Assembly: GCA_037042915.1 (NCBI GenBank)
Contig: CM073194.1
Location: forward strand, 496,001-560,000
Source of the DNA: Auricularia sp. M13
Lineage: Eukaryota; Basidiomycota; Agaricomycetes; Auriculariales; Auriculariaceae
Direction: 5' to 3'
Length of the DNA stretch: 64,000 bases
Shown here: one piece after another, positions 11,255 through 22,797 of the stretch
How the letters are laid out: each line of letters starts with the position of its first letter
How positions within the stretch are numbered: the first letter of the stretch is position 1
Notes under the pieces: generated by a model
Seen by the model: only the letters and a program-made list of their open reading frames with translations
The model's database searches: none
What the model was told of the DNA's origin: nothing
Made by a program: the position numbers and the translations under genes

Positions 11255-12602
11255 TTGCGCCGCCGGCCATTGTTCCGGAGACCAATCCTGCTTATCCACA
11301 TGTGTGCCCGCCAGCGCTGATACTCGCCGTGCCTCGTCTAGGCATTGCGCGAGTGCCGTGACTGGTGTCGCCAGAGGCGCGGCGCGCTTTCCATCTGAAG
11401 GGCGTCGTATCGAAATGAAGTGGTTCGCGATCAGCTGAAGAGCTGGAGCACATGGCCGGACGAGCGTCTCAAGGACTAAGCGCTGCAGTAGCCGAAGCCT
11501 CGGGCAAGAAGAGCGAGCCTTGAGAAAGCAATTATGCGAACGTGTTTCACCGCATTTAAGCATGAGCAGCCTGCGCAGCCTCCTTTGGGGCGGGCACAAG
11601 CATAGCAGAAATTAAATTTGTCCGTACGCGTGCTAGGCCGCCGGCTTTTACTTGGCTAAGTTGTGCTTCGCCTGCCGCGGCGAACGTGGCGGGCCGGAAG
11701 AAGAAGCGGTTCATCGGACTTTAAATATGTTCCCGTCTTTGCCTCCTGCAGTTCCGTCCAAGCGTCCGATCCTACCGCGTATATAGCGCAGCCAGCGTTA
11801 GCAAGAACATGGAGCTCGGGTTTGAAATTCTTTGCGCGCCTCGAAAATGCCCTTTTTCCGTGCAGACCGATGCCGACGCTCTGGCCTCGCTGCCGCGGCT
11901 GATCCTGACCTTGACCTATACCCGGCGCTCCGCTTGCTTGCGCAGTAACGTATACAAACACAGCGGGGGGCTTGCACCATATTCTTTGCCTTCAGCCTTT
12001 GATTTGCTTTCGTGCGGCTTGCGTTATCTAGCTTCTCGTATTTCCTGCTAGTGTCAGCCTTGGGTGCTACAGTCGACAGGTTGCCTCGGAAGTGTTTCAG
12101 TTCCACATGGAAATCATTGATTTCCAAGCCTTAAGCGCCATCTGCATCTCGATCTCTGCATTCCTCTTCTGGACCTGCTTTGTTCTCTCTGAATCCTCCG
12201 CAATACTTGGCCCGTCGTCCTATGCCATCCCTCCCTGCAACCACTGCGCTTCCGCAGCAATTAACTCATATGGATAGGCTGCCCTTGTCGTCTCGCTCAT
12301 TCGAAGGCGACGACTGACTCTCACCTACTGTATCATAGCATGGCTCGGATTCACCTCGCAGCACGCACCTCGGCGCAAAGCTCGTGCGAGGATCTGGATT
12401 GTAAATCTGGCGTGCGCCACGTGGCTTCACAGCAATTGCGACACCCAGGACTCATTCGGCCGCTAAACCGATTGCCCAAGTATCAAGCGCGCGCAACGCG
12501 TCTTGGATAACAAAGCAGAGCGCTTCCGGTCGCGAATAAAACGCGAGGTACGCTCACCACTGGCAGCACATCCCAGCACCAACGCACCAACTCACCACAG
12601 AA
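11255..12602. other. Intergenic, no gene recognised
   Basis: This is the 3' flank of family copy C and upstream DNA of the DJ-1 gene at 12.6 kb. No frame longer than about 110 codons with protein-like content stands out, and no repeat from elsewhere in the window was seen. Confidence 0.4.
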
Positions 12603-13506
12603 ATGTTGCTCCCCAAGATTCTTAAGATCGCCCTCTGCCTCTTCACGGACGCGCAGCTGCTCGACTACGCCGGGCCGGCCGACCTGCTCGGCTTCCTCAA
12701 CGCGTCGTCGGTCGTCCGGCCTGTGCCGCCGCACCTCTTCCAGTTCACGCATATTGGGCCGGAGGAGTTCGTCTCGCCCACTGCGGGCCCGCGCGCGAAG
12801 ATGGACACGACGTACGCGAAGCTGCTTGATGGTGGAGGCCACAAGGAGCAGTTCGACGTGATACTTGTTCCTGGAGGTGCGTCCAGCTCTCGCGTTTATG
12901 CTGCAGTGCTGAGACGGTCTTGATATCCATGACAGGATGGGGAACGTCGCCGTCGCGCACGCCGCCCGACCTCATACGTTTCTTGAAGGCTCAGGCGCCC
13001 GGCGCGAAGTACGTCATGTCCATCTGCACGGGCGCGTGGATTCTCGCGCGCGCGGGTCTGCTCGACGGACGCAAGGCGACGACCAACAAGTCGCTCTTCG
13101 ACGTCGTAACGGTGCGCTCCTGTCTCCCTCCGCTTCTACGGCTGCTACTGATGACAGGCCGCAAAGTCCCGCTCAAACAGCAGCACGATCGAATGGGTGC
13201 ACAAAGCGCGCTGGGTCGTCGACGGCAACGTGTGGACCTCGTCGGGCGTGTCTGCCGGTGAGCGCATATCGGTGCACCTCTGCTTGGCCTTGAACATTCA
13301 CTGACGCGTTGAATTTGCACAAAGGACTTGACATGGCATACGCGTGGCTGACCGAGCTGAACGGCGCCGACGTCGCGCAGCAGATGGCCGGCATACAGGA
13401 GCACACGCCGCTCGCGCAGGACGACGACGTCTGGGCAGACTACTGGACGCATGAGAAGCAGAAAGCGTTGGCGGAGCAGCCTGAGGTCGCTCCGCTGCTA
13501 CTCTAA
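12603..13506 (+). CDS. DJ-1/PfpI family protein (class I glutamine amidotransferase-like), divergent copy B
   Basis: Four exons start at the ATG at 12603. Exon 1 reads LKIALCLFTDAQLLDYAGPADLLGFLN and ends in VPGG. Exon 2 holds the nucleophile-elbow motif SICTGAWILARAGLLDGRKATT with its cysteine. Exon 3 is ARWVVDGNVWTSSGV, and exon 4 ends at the TAA at 13506 after LDMAYAWLTELNG. The protein is about 240 residues. The order of motifs, including the late 'DG..WT.SGV' and 'G.D' blocks, is that of isocyanide-hydratase-like and AraC-associated DJ-1 proteins. Such proteins act through the cysteine, but the substrate cannot be read here. It is more diverged than the tandem pair at 16.2 and 17.6 kb. 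Introns are about 45-67 bases. No signal peptide, so probably cytosolic. Confidence 0.88.
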
Positions 13507-13719
13507 GCTACTCTAATTTATGTCCTGGAAACGAGGAATCGTCACGGAGGATGCAGTGGCGTATGTATGAGACTCGGAGTCTAGTCGCTGGAATCATTGT
13601 GACGCGGCTCCGCAATAAACACGCACAATAGCTTCTCAGCATAAACCAGGAATGCACTGGCAGCAGGCGTCGGCGTCGCAAACGGCAGCCTCGAAGAACC
13701 TGAGACAATGGAGCACGCT

Positions 13720-13886
13720 GCGTGGTAACGAAAGGCGCGTTGTGATCATGTTCGTTCTGCATATACACAATGCAACGAGTGCCACCCCGCGGGCCAGGTA
13801 TAAAAAGCTGCCGCGGTGCCACTAGACGGCCAAGCCCAGCCATAAAGTCTCTAACATTTTCTACGCTCACGCTCTCATCATCTGCT
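13720..13886 (+). promoter_or_regulatory. Recurring TATA-promoter module, copy 1
   Basis: Contains GCCACCC, then GGTATAAAAAGCTG near 13797, then the exact 16-mer GCTCTCATCATCTGCT at 13871-13886. The same order is seen at 19.6 kb, 44.6 kb and, on the minus strand, 59.9 kb. I cannot identify the gene it drives: frames behind it up to about 14.2 kb look partly protein-like (YLSLNVDVWNADN near 14160) but match no family I know. Confidence 0.6.
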
Positions 13887-15289
13887 GCTCGCCAAATGTC
13901 ATAATGAAGAACGCCCCACCGACAGTTTCGAGGGGAAGGAAGTAGAGCCCCATAAGGTAGTCCGAGTTGTGACAATGATCAGGCGCGCTCGAGAATGCTG
14001 ATTCATCCGCAGTCCAGGCGTACGACCGTCATGTTCCACTACGAGACCGTACTTTCTCTACTCGGACATGGAGCCCAGTGGAGAAACACTAACGCCCAGT
14101 TGTCTCACGGACTTCCGCAATCGCCCTCACGCCCGCGACGAGCGTCATCCCCAGGTCACCTACCTGAGTCTGAATGTGGACGTTTGGAACGCTGACAATG
14201 GTAAGGGGACCATGGCGGCAAATCTATGACAGGAAAAAAGTGGATTTAGTATCAGAAGAGGTCATGGCTGATGGGTCCTGAGCTGAAAGTATCCATGCAT
14301 CCATGGAATATGAGAGGATCAGGATAAAGTCCTGCGTGATACACCTCAGAAATCTCTGCCAAGTATTTTATCGTTCAGTGTGCGGACGATTGAGGCATCC
14401 GGCGAACGCCCTGCCACCGGCGCAGACACTCCGGCGCGGGTTCGGTGATAAGCACCACAGCGACGCGGAGTTCTATGGCAAGCATATCATGCGAGGCCGT
14501 GGATCTGCACTGGCACTACGAGCGCAAAGCTGGCTGAGGAGCGCGTCAACATTGTGACTGTTAGGTGCGCCCGCATAATGGAAACGCGCCCGACAAGCCG
14601 TGAACATCCTTGCGGATTCGACACTCTGATTTGGGCGATAAGGAAATATGTAGGCGCACATGTCAGAAGGAAATATACAAAGAGATGCGCTGTTTACGAG
14701 AGTTGAGCGCGGCTCGGAGTTCAGGGCAAAAAAGTAAAAAGCTGCCCTTCGAAGGTGGTACACTCGGCGAGGGTCAGAGGAATGCAAAGTGAAATCGAAA
14801 TGAGCAAGGTCATACGAGATGCTCTCCTCGCAGAAGGCCTAGAGCTAGAGTGCCGGATGCTCCACTCAAAGCGAAATCTTTCAAGGTAGCGCAAAGTAGT
14901 AGACCCAGAGAGACCGCGAGCTTGTGTCGTCGAGCACAAGTCGTATAATAGAGCGGTAAGGCACCTCAGAAGAGTACGATCGAGTAGAGAATGCGAATTG
15001 ACAGAAGCCCGGAAAGTAACCACGTAGAGCAGGCGTTTGGCCCACCTGAGTGCCATCCGACGCTGCCGTGTGAGCAGACAGTAGTTGATATTCGGAGATC
15101 AAGCGCTCTCGGCCGTGTTGTTAGAGGCGCGTGATGCGGAGATGAGAGCACGAGACAGAGAGCCGTAACCGGTTCGATCTCCGCGCTTGTCGCTCTTTCA
15201 CCTCCTCGTCTGCGCAACCGCCCCTCGGTCGGCGAAGACCCCCCGGCTGCTCTAAATTGTGTTCTTGTGCATCTAGCGTATAACGTGCT
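13887..15289. other. Intergenic with an unidentified possible exon
   Basis: One plus-strand frame at about 14040-14200 is open and compositionally protein-like, ending before a possible GGTAAG donor. No family was recognised. The rest shows nothing I can support. Confidence 0.3.
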
Positions 15290-15492
15290 CCGTTTGCGCT
15301 GCGTCTAGGACTCGCGGGACGTCTGCAACGATGCTGACAACGACAACGCCCGCTTGCGCGATTTTTGCTGCAGCCAGCTTATGCTCTCCGGGTCTTCTGC
15401 TGCCACCCCCGGGCTCGGACATCCTACGCCACAACAGCTGCTCTGTACTGCACGACTGCTCGAGCGACGACGCCTGCAGCGCACGCTCTGAC
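15290..15492 (-). repeat. Dispersed repeat R1, copy 2
   Basis: The reverse complement of this stretch aligns with 1788-1985. The motif GCGCGATTTTTGCTG occurs at about 15354 and again at about 15505. Related CGATTTTTGC motifs recur at 43926 and 44057, hinting at further diverged copies. Confidence 0.6.
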
Positions 15493-15534
15493 CGGTGCAA
15501 TGCGCGATTTTTGCTGTGACAGGGACCGGCGCTT

Positions 15535-15570
15535 GTGCTTCAGAGTCCGCTGGTGCTTCAGAGTCCGCTG
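15535..15570 (+). repeat. Perfect 18-base tandem duplication
   Basis: GTGCTTCAGAGTCCGCTG occurs twice in a row. It is short and of no evident function. Confidence 0.85.
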
Positions 15571-16219
15571 GTCCGATCCGCGATGGGATCAAAGTAGCTG
15601 CTCGCTTGGTCATGACCGCGGTGCTGGGCCGGCCCGCCGTCGCTGGTTGTCCAGCGCGCAAAGAGATCTGGACGTTGTTTCTAGGGATAAAATCTTGCAT
15701 CAGCCGACCGGCGCCGTGCTTGCGCGTCTCGTACGTCCATCGGCCAGGCTAGAATTCGTAAACCACCTGTCCACTCGTGACTTGCATTCCTGGCGCTCCT
15801 TGGTCGCCTTTCTGAACTGTGACGCACGCAGACTGCATCTTTCTACCAAGTAATGAGGCACGAACGACAAACTGCGGTCTCATCACGTTCCCTGGTGTCT
15901 TCGCGTTCAGCAGCATGTTCATGTTAGGGGTGGTTACACGTCAGCTTGCTGGCACATCTAACGCTGGGTGTCGATGATTGGATCGTCTATCAGCATCGGC
16001 CAGCACTATTGGTCTGATGCGGGTCCAAGCTTCGATTAGAACGCTCTCCACACCCTGTCAAGCATGCCAAGCGAGCCGCTGGCGTATCCTATGCCGTATC
16101 CTGTCAAACGCGCCGTTCTACGCGTGTACCGTCTGCCGTCTACTCCCCTTCCTGCATAAATTCGGCTCAGACCTGCTGTACCTCGAATACTGCATCCACA
16201 CCCACATCCCCACAACGCG
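15571..16219. other. Upstream region of the DJ-1 tandem pair
   Basis: No gene seen. The last 100 bases are the C-rich leader usual before fungal start codons. Confidence 0.4.
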
Positions 16220-17230
16220 ATGTCGACGCCTCAATTCGAGACCCTCGCCGTAGCCATGTGCCTCTTCCCCGGCGCGCAGCTTCTCGACTTCTCCGGCCCG
16301 CTGGACCTGATGGGCTTTGTCGCCCCGCAGACGGCGCCGTTCATCTCGCCGCTGCCGCGCTACGCGCTGACCTTCGCGTACCTCGGCACCGAACGCAGCG
16401 TCTGCACGTCTGTCGGGATGCGCGTGGAGGCGGACGCTACGTACGCCGAGGAGCTCGCGAAAGAGGGCGGGGATGCGAGGCAGTATGATGTTCTGTTCGT
16501 TCCTGGTGGTACGTTCTTTCAGTGTAGTTCTTCTCAGCGCGTCAGTTGTCCTGTTATTGACGACTCGCGCTGTGTGCAGGAATCGGCTCCTCGCCGGGCC
16601 TCACGCCGCCCGCGCTCATCGCGTTCCTCCAGAAGCAGGCGCCTGGGGCGAAGTACATCCTGAGCGTGTGCTCCGGCTCGTGGATTCTGCAGCAGGCCGG
16701 CCTGCTTGACGGCCGGAAGGCGACGACCAATAAGGCTATGTTCAACCTCATCACGGTGCGTTGAGCGTCCGAGTCGCCTCACGAATCCCTCGCCCGCGTC
16801 TCAGTGTTATTCGTTTATTGCACTGGCTGATGATGAACTGTTGTGCTATCGCTCTGGCAGGGCGCATCGGCGCAGGAGGTGCAGTGGGTGCGCAAGGCGC
16901 GCTGGGTCGTCGACGGCAACACCTGGACGGCGTCGGGTGTCACGGCCGGTAAGTACGACTCCCCACCATCTTATCTCTCGCCCCCGCATACCTCACCGCC
17001 CCGAAAATCTACCTCTCGCCGCGCGCAATTGCTGACGCAATTCCGCAGGCCTCGACATGGCCGTCGCCTGGCTTGCGCACCTGATCGGGCCCGCGGGCGC
17101 GGCGAGCGTCGCAGTGAACGCCGAGCACGCCGCGCGCGCGGCGGATAGCGACGAGTTTGCGGACTTCTGGACGGACGAGAAGCAGGCGGCGCTCGTTGCG
17201 GCGTTTGGTGAGGGCATTAAGCGTTTGTGA
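16220..17230 (+). CDS. DJ-1/PfpI family protein, tandem copy C
   Basis: Starts at the ATG at 16220 (MSTPQFETLAVAMCLFPGAQ) and ends at the TGA at 17228-17230, with four exons at the same intron positions as its neighbour at 17616. Conserved blocks are LLDFSGPLDLMGFVAP, DVLFVPGG at the exon 1 end, GLTPPALIAFLQKQAPGAKY, SVCSGSWILQQAGLLDGRKA with the predicted nucleophile Cys, VRKARWVVDGNTWTASGV and LDMAVAWLAHLIGPAGAAS. Length is about 243 residues, normal for single-domain members. The family includes isocyanide hydratase-like enzymes, chaperone/glyoxalase-type DJ-1 proteins and transcription-factor amidotransferase domains. No DNA-binding domain follows here. The substrate is unknown. The C-terminal Ala-rich helix is shared only with copy D. 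Confidence 0.9.
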
Positions 17231-17615
17231 TTCGATATTGGGGAATTTTGACGGTCTAGGGTTGTTGCTGCTTTGAAATGTACGATTCACCGTCGCGAAA
17301 CGTATAGAAGACCATCGCTCGTTACCAATCTGCGCGCTTTTACATCGTTCCGAGGACAACGGACAAAGGTAAAGTAGATGTAAGCGCGTGAACTGCGGTC
17401 TGATCATGTTTGCACTTCGCTCATAGTAAGTACAGTATTCACAGAGCGCAATCACCGCTGACGATAATCATTCCGCAGCGCAAATCGACCCGATTTGACA
17501 GACATACTTAAATGCAAACTGCTGTCACGTCCGCTCGCCCTGCCTCGGCTGTTACTGCCATCCCCACATCTTTGCAGCGCCCATTGCCCACTCGCCAGCC
17601 AAATTTTACCTCAAG

Positions 17616-18668
17616 ATGTCGACCCCTCAGTTTGAAACCCTCACCGTCGCCATGTGCCTCTGCCCCGGGGCGCAGCTGCTCGACTTCTCCGGCCCGCTGG
17701 ACCTCATGGGCTTCGTCGCCCCGCAGACAGCATTCATATCCCCGCTGCCGCGCTACGCGCTGACGTTCGTGTACCTCGGCACCGAGCGCAGCATCCGGAC
17801 GTCCGTCGGGATGCGCGTGGAGGCGGACGCTACGTTTTCCGAGGAGCTCGCGAAGGATGAAGGGAGTGCGGTGCAGTATGATGTGCTGTTCGTGCCTGGC
17901 GGTATGTCTTCGCGCGTGCCCAGCTTGCAGTTATCCATCGTAGACCGCTTTGCTGACATTTGTTTGCCACCTCGCGCGCTGGCGCTGCGGTTCGTAGGCA
18001 TAGGCTCCTCGCCTGGCCTCACGCCCCCGGAGCTCATCGCGTTCCTGCAGAAGCAGGCGCCCAAGGCGAAGTACATCCTGAGCGTGTGCTCCGGCTCGTG
18101 GATCTTGCAGCAGGCAGGCCTGCTCAACGGCCGGAAGGCGACGACGAACAAGTCTCTGTTCAACCTCATCACTGTGCGTTCGGCTTCCGAGTCGCCACAT
18201 ATATTCCTCGCCCGCTTTTCAGCGTATGCCGCCATTTGCGTCGGCTGATGCCTCATAGGGTGCGTCTGCGAATGACGTGCAGTGGGTGCGCAAGGCGCGC
18301 TGGGTCGTCGATGGTAATATCTGGACTGCGTCGGGTGTCACAGCCGGTCAGTGTTCTCCTTGCCAACCGCCCCTCTCCCTCTCGCGCACTCGCTCCCCTT
18401 GCGAATTATCCATCACAGCGGCCTCTCACTCAGTCCGACCCTAGTCCTGAGCGACCTGCTAACGCCCCCCTCCCCGCCACCGACAGGCGTCGACATGACC
18501 GTCGCGTGGCTCGCGCACCTCATCGGGCCTGAGGGCGCGGCGAGCGTCGCGGTCAACGCGGAGCATGCCGCGCGCGACGCCGAGCGCGACGAGTTTGCGG
18601 ACTTCTGGACGGACGAGAAGCAAGCTGCGCTTATTGCGGCGTTTGGCCAGGGCATCAAGAATCTGTGA
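17616..18668 (+). CDS. DJ-1/PfpI family protein, tandem copy D
   Basis: Starts at the ATG at 17616 and ends at the TGA at 18666-18668. It is nearly identical in protein sequence to copy C 385 bases upstream, so this is a recent tandem duplication. Exon 1 is about 96 codons and ends in VPGG. Exon 2 holds SVCSGSWILQQAGLLNGRKA with the cysteine near residue 126. Exon 3 is VRKARWVVDGNIWTASGV and exon 4 is the Ala-rich C-terminus ending FGQGIKNL. Its third intron, about 140 bases of C/T-rich DNA with donor GTCAGT, is longer than the matching intron of copy C. Both genes keep their own upstream region, so separate control is likely. Confidence 0.9.
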
Positions 18669-18782
18669 GTGTACGGTTCCGGGTTTTGTGTTGTCCATGA
18701 TCATTAGTGCTGGGCGGTCTGTACAGAGTAACGTCTCTCGCAACGCGTCTCGAGAACAATGAACAAGGATAAGTAAGGATTA

Positions 18783-19459
18783 GGGGGTTTCACGGTAGCG
18801 TTTCTGGGCCGTTTCTACGCCATTTCTAATGGCGTTTTGTTTGTCCATTTCTGCAAAAACGGGACCCCGGAACACACGAAACAGTACCGGAAACGGCCTA
18901 GAAACGGCTTTTGCAGAAACGGCTTCAAGTTGTTTCTGCGGTCGTTTTTGGTACATTTCCAATTTTCCCTTGCGTGCGGTCCGCGGTTACTGGTGCCCCA
19001 GCGGCAAAGCCTCAGGGTTCCCACGCTGTAGACCCGCCGTAAAGCTGTTCCGCTCCTCGTGACGCAGCAAAGAACCAGGCTGAAGGTCTCCTATGGTGCA
19101 TATATTGGTACATAAGCTCTGAAGCACCCTATGCTATACTTTTCTCACTCTATTCGTCTTTGCCCTGCTAAATACTATCTGTACAAATCATAGAAGAACT
19201 CGGGATATGTCTATATAACTATTCAACCCTTCGGAACAAGTTCATCGACATAGATAGGGGCCTGGAGGGGAGTAGGGACTCGTTCTCGGGATGGGGAAAA
19301 AGACATCAAAACTGACTGTAAAATGGATTTCTGGAGGGGGGTTTCACAGTTCAGGTCGTTTTTGATGCCTTTTCTCAGCTCGAAATGGCCGTAAAATGAC
19401 TCCAGAAACGGCATCAAAACGGCCCAGAAACGGCCTGAAAAGCCTACCGTGAAACCCCC
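18783..19459. mobile_element. Inverted-repeat MITE with TA target duplication (Tc1/mariner-like)
   Basis: The left end begins GGGGGTTTCACGGTAG after TA (18781-18782). The right end is its perfect reverse complement for 16 bases, followed by TA (19460-19461). Further inward both arms are built of GTTTCTGG/GGCCGTTTC blocks. A second partial copy of the tip, GGGGGGTTTCACAGTTC, lies inside at about 19335. The element is 677 bases with no transposase. It lies about 115 bases behind the stop of the DJ-1 gene copy D. Confidence 0.85.
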
Positions 19460-19594
19460 TATTGGAACTCGCGCGCAGGTGCCACGGTTAAGTTTTGCTT
19501 GAGACATGGCAACAATGAACATAGCTTGCTGTGGGGAAATAGAGTTCCCAGTGTGAAGCTACATGTTTCCACAGATAATGGTGCGGGTATGTGA

Positions 19595-19771
19595 AACGCA
19601 CGCCCAGCGCGTGTTGTGCTCAATTCACGACTACAATGGAACGAACGCCACCCGTTCTCCACGGTATAAAGGGCTGTCCCGGAGCAGCCATTGATCGTAT
19701 CCAGCTGCATATGAAGTCTTGCAACATCGTCGCCAGTTTTCTTCGCTTTATGCGTGCTCTCATCATCTGCT
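19595..19771 (+). promoter_or_regulatory. Recurring TATA-promoter module, copy 2
   Basis: GCCACCC, GGTATAAAGGGCTG near 19662 and the exact 16-mer GCTCTCATCATCTGCT at 19756-19771. An ATG at 19709 opens a 45-codon frame starting MKSCNIVAS, in the same place as the short frames of copies 3 and 4. No larger gene is recognised behind it. Confidence 0.6.
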
Positions 19772-20513
19772 TCATGCCTGGCGGGCTGATGCCACGCACC
19801 AACCTACTGCCTTTTGCCTGTCCCCTGCCCGCGGTCGTATGCACATAGTGCAGGTCGTAGTGTACATCGCGTGTGCTGTGTGTGGTAGTACACGTCTGCA
19901 CCTTTGGGGGTCAGGCGCACAGGAGCGCGCGCCAGTGAGCACCGACTCCGACCACCAAACGAGGCTTTCCATGGGTGCGTAATTGGACCCATGGCACAAG
20001 CATTTTCTTCACGAAAGGCTCTGACGACGCCGACAAGCTTTTACTGTCATTTGGTGTACCTCAGCAGGTCGGCAAGATGGTCAATGTCTCGGCCTCGACT
20101 GCTGGATGCGCCGCACAACCCGGATATCGAGTCTACAAGCATCGAGAAGCATTGAGGGCTCAGCCGTGAGTATGGGCTGGAGCTACTACAAAACAGCCGA
20201 GGCCGAACGACAGCTCTGGCGCTCCCGACGGCGTAAGGTCCGAATTGCGTGATTCTATTTTCACCTCACACAACATCTCCGCCAATGAGGATGCGTGGCG
20301 AACAGGAACAGATACTGTATCAATGTTTGCGCCGTGGGAATAGATGGCTCGATCTCAGGACGACCGAGTTAACGCCGTTCTCCGGAGCAGGGAGAAAAGT
20401 GTGAGTCCGAAGCGCAGTGCAGCAGCGCGCATCATGCAATAGAGAAACCAGTACAGTACCAGCTGATTAGAAGGCGCATCTCGTGCGAACGTCCGCGGGC
20501 TTGTATCGCAACA
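19772..20513. other. Intergenic with an unidentified exon-like frame
   Basis: At about 19975-20169 a 64-codon frame looks protein-like (TKGSDDADKLLLSFGVPQQV) and may be a leftover exon of a gene once driven by the module at 19.6 kb. No family identified. Confidence 0.3.
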
Positions 20514-21477
20514 ATGCTGGAGCCCGGCGGCATCGCGGTTGAGCGGAACTTACGATTTCATTCTCCGCCGACTGAACTTGTGCCTTTCCGACGCGTTGCC
20601 GAAGTCGCACAGCCGAGCGCGAACTGCCTATCTGTTGATTTGACCAAGCTCTTGTGGAAGACAGAAGGTTTTACTAGGCCGGCGTCATTCCACGGCTCCA
20701 ATTGGGATTTCTTTTCTTGCGCCCAGCTTGGGCTCGCATCATGCGCGATGGCATTGGAACCGGTTCTATCCTCGTGCTTCTTCATGGGGACCGGCCAATG
20801 GGACAGTATGTTTGAGAGAGAATGCTCTCCGGCAACCAAATTCTCGTCGCGACGCCCCTCCTTTCAGGCTTTCGTAACGCCGGCTCCAGATTCTAACAAT
20901 CCTTGTTCCCTCGAAATGCTGGCTATCATACTCAACATCTACTACGGCACTGCTCGGGTTTTTTCACGTGCCGTGCAGCGTGGTGGCGGGAGGTGGATCG
21001 TGTTCGGCAGCCACTTCCAGTGCTCAGCGCTCAGCAACAGCATTTCGAGCACCCTACTACTTCAGAAGCTTGTCGCCACTCGAGGTCTGCCGGCATTTGT
21101 ACATCGTCATTGCGAACCTACTCCTGGGCGATCTTGCTGTTGCACTTGCAAAGACTCTAGAGACTTGCGTTGTGATCTGCTTGTATGACTATATGATCAA
21201 TACCGTAATCCTGCCGGTCCTGGCACGTCCCTGTCTACCTGTGAAACTCTTCTTCTGTGGATCTGTCGCATCTCAGCATTCCGAAGTCAGCCTTCTGTAT
21301 GCTGCCATCTGTGCCGATCAGGACGATGAATTCGAAGTTTCGTCCTTGTCGTGGGATATCTTGGTCTTCTGCACGCTTGCCTCGGCATTCCCCTTTCCCG
21401 GGTTTCACTGTACACAGCACCGCTGTGAGCCTGCGCCGGCCTTGCATTTCATTCTGTGGAGCGCATTGCTGAGGTGA
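20514..21477 (+). other. Unidentified coding-like region, several overlapping frames
   Basis: A 224-codon frame from the ATG at 20514 and a second 169-codon frame at 20968-21477 overlap. The second has hydrophobic stretches (HLYIVIANLLLGDLAVALAK) and could be a membrane-protein remnant. Neither resembles a family known to me, and I cannot place introns. One of them may be a decayed gene. Confidence 0.25.
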
Positions 21478-22059
21478 GTTGTGGGTGACCGGTGAGTAGC
21501 CAGATTCCCACCGCTTCGCACAGCCTTTTCAGATGTGTAGGGAACGTCATCTCTCTGTGGGCACTCGACATACTGTATGCCAAGTAACTTGTCTCATCGC
21601 AGACATGCCGCGTGTCAACTCAGCCGGAATGCGACAAATTGCGCGTTGAATCTCTGCAACTCTCAGTTGTGCGCAATCTTAATCCAGGTGCGGTCAGCGC
21701 ACAAGGTCTCGGCAACAACTGTATGCACCTGGCTCACACACGTCAAAGCAAATCGGCTACTCACCTAGCACCACGTCACATTATTTCTTACCGAGCCGGA
21801 GCGTACAGCTCCACTTGCATTCCTGTCAGACGACCGCAGGTTCTTATGCTGTTTCAATGCCACTGCTCCGTCCGCATGATTGAGTCGTCGACCGCGAGAA
21901 GCACCTCACAAAGCTCAGCGAAATCGACAGAGGTGATCATGAGTTTTATGCCGCGACGAGCGCCTGCATGCTTACTGTGCGGATCCCAGTGATTGAAATA
22001 GAATTGCGCCGCGCTGCGCAAAAGGATCTACTGCCGATCTCGGCCGGCTTCTCGCAGAG
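21478..22059. other. Intergenic, nothing recognised
   Basis: Upstream DNA of the secreted-protein gene at 22144. No repeat or gene seen. Confidence 0.4.
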
Positions 22060-22066
22060 TATAAAA
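22060..22066 (+). promoter_or_regulatory. TATA box of the secreted-protein gene
   Basis: TATAAAA, first base 84 bases before the ATG at 22144. The paralogue at 40992 has its TATA at exactly the same distance. Confidence 0.75.
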
Positions 22067-22143
22067 ACACAGGACGCCAGGCAGCAACTCACTCACAGCA
22101 CTCGATCCCTCTCATCTCCCATCTACACTACAGTACCTTCCAC

Positions 22144-22797
22144 ATGCTCGCGTCTTCCCTTGTCGTCCTCGCCGCCACCCTCAGCGCGTTCGCCATGCCC
22201 GCCAAGCGCGCCACCTGCGCCGCCTCCCAGACCGGCACGCTCTCCATCGTCGACCCGCGCCCGGGCTCCCTCGTCCCAAACCTTGGGCTCACCCCGGTAG
22301 CGGACGCGAACCGCAAGCCGTACCTGCAGCGCGCCCAGGAGGACCAGGCATTCACGCTTGAGACCTGCGACGACTTCATGTATGGTTTTTACGTCCGTTG
22401 CACCCTCGAGTTGTCTGCTAACGCGAACTACCAGGCGCATCTCCGCCCAGTTCAACGGCACTCGCGGATGCCTCACTGTCGAGGGCGGTCTCGGCCTAGT
22501 TACACTCCAAGACTGCGACCGCACGCAGCTTGAGCAGGGATGGGTAGGCACTCAGGTTGTCCCGTGGTTGTTTGAGTAACTCACCACTGCACCAGACCGT
22601 CGACGGCCAGAACGGTGTCCACTTCGTCGGTAACGGGAAAGACTACCACATCTCGTTCGGCTTCCTTCACGGCAACCAGGTTGTCTCTCGTGAGTTGGCC
22701 ACTCTTCTGGAAGTTTTTCAGTTCCTGGAGCTCATTGCTTGTAGAAATTAACGTGGTCCCTGTCCCCGATTACACCATCAACTTCACCCCGGCTTAG
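22144..22797 (+). CDS. Small secreted protein, paralogue 1
   Basis: Starts at the ATG at 22144 with a signal-peptide-like N-terminus (MLASSLVVLAATLSAFAMPA) and an early Lys-Arg that could be a processing site. Four exons encode about 163 residues. Exon 1 holds GTLSIVDPRPGSLVPNLGL and a Cys-Asp-Asp block, exon 2 GTRGCLTVEGGLGLVTLQDC, exon 3 TVDGQNGVHFVGNGKDYHI and exon 4 ends DYTINFTPA at the TAG at 22795-22797. Four cysteines remain after signal removal and could form disulphides. The paralogue at 40313-40992 has the same intron positions. No family is known to me; a beta-rich extracellular protein is a guess from the repeated short strands. Confidence 0.8.
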
